Shown piece by piece: positions 63,822-64,000 of a stretch of DNA of 64,000 nt. The DNA is from Roseomonas mucosa ATCC BAA-692 (GTDB lineage Bacteria; Pseudomonadota; Alphaproteobacteria; Acetobacterales; Acetobacteraceae). Location of the stretch: positions 174,616-238,615 of the forward strand of contig NZ_JHWD01000008.1 in assembly GCF_000622225.1 (NCBI RefSeq), given 5' to 3'. The position numbers and the translations under genes are program-made. How positions within the stretch are numbered: the first letter of the stretch is position 1; each line of letters opens with the position of its first letter. Under the pieces are notes generated by a model that was not told the origin of the DNA, did not search any database, and worked only from the letters and a program-made list of their open reading frames with translations.

Positions 63822-64000
63822 GCCGTTGCGCTGCCCCGGGTGAAAGGCGCCGCCTTTCCCCCGGACCCCCTATCCGCCAGGACCCTGAGGGTCCTGGACC
63901 TCCCGTTCGTTGGCGCTCACTGATGCCGGATCGCGGGTGCCGCCAGCGCGGACACGTTGCTTTTCTTCTTTCCGGGAGCCCCGCGCTTCCACCTGCTCCC
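63822..64000 (+). repeat. Partial multi-hairpin repeat running off the right edge (copy 10)
   Basis: It starts with GCCGTTGCGCT (10 of 11 match to the terminal repeat), then hairpin A (GAAAGGCGCCGCCTTTC) and hairpin B (a perfect palindrome CCAGGACCCTGAGGGTCCTGG-type stem at 63877-63897), and continues into the middle module ending TTCCACCTGCTCCC. Hairpin C is cleanly missing: CGGATCGC is joined directly to GGGTGCCGCC. D and E, if present, lie beyond the window. Confidence 0.75.

Overview
The window is chromosomal DNA of very high GC content. It looks like an alphaproteobacterium of the Acetobacteraceae (a Roseomonas-like relative is my best guess; this is inference). The grounds are the mutS-glnD adjacency, an aa3-type cytochrome c oxidase set with ctaA/ctaB/ctaG/SURF1, Kdo/lipid A genes, and dense four-base-overlap operons. 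I found no rRNA, tRNA, CRISPR array, prophage or transposase.

Layout. 1-5.7 kb: 5'-truncated mutS, glnD and a small acidic protein. 5.8-8.6 kb: an exporter, a DUF3237 protein, a glutathione S-transferase and a gene remnant. 8.6-17.4 kb: a seven-gene minus-strand operon combining a complete peptide-type ABC importer with two amidohydrolases; an alpha/beta hydrolase is divergent from it. 18.8-20.1 kb: a ParA-like ATPase with a ribbon-helix-helix partner, preceded by three 8-bp direct repeats. 20.3-28.8 kb: nucleoside transporter, YeiH-type exporter, D-Ala-D-Ala dipeptidase, bestrophin, prolyl oligopeptidase and a Tim44-like protein. 28.9-37.5 kb: ilvD, a lipid A/Kdo operon (DUF374 acyltransferase, waaA, lpxK), an acid phosphatase, an M32 carboxypeptidase and SURF1. 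37.7-46.6 kb: the cytochrome oxidase region, broken up by unrelated genes. 46.7-50.3 kb: an SmtB/CzrA-like regulator, thioredoxin, folC and accD. 50.5-57.1 kb: a PerM-type transporter, a hydrolase, an acetyltransferase and an FdhF/YdeP-type molybdoenzyme. 57.1-64 kb: tldD, a PAS histidine kinase with an apparent frameshift, ctaA, a glycosyltransferase and a TVP38-type membrane protein.

The most unusual element is a dispersed non-coding repeat family with about ten full, shortened or solo copies in 64 kb. The best copy (52516-52868) has perfect 11-bp inverted ends and a chain of five hairpins. Eight copies lie between convergent genes, suggesting a mobile or amplified structured element that also serves as a bidirectional 3'-end signal. 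Copies lie at both places where the cytochrome oxidase gene set is interrupted.

Functionally, aa3 oxidase biogenesis dominates: subunits I-III, heme O/A synthesis, copper delivery (CtaG) and SURF1. The other main themes are outer-membrane lipid A/Kdo synthesis and a dedicated amide or peptide uptake and hydrolysis operon.
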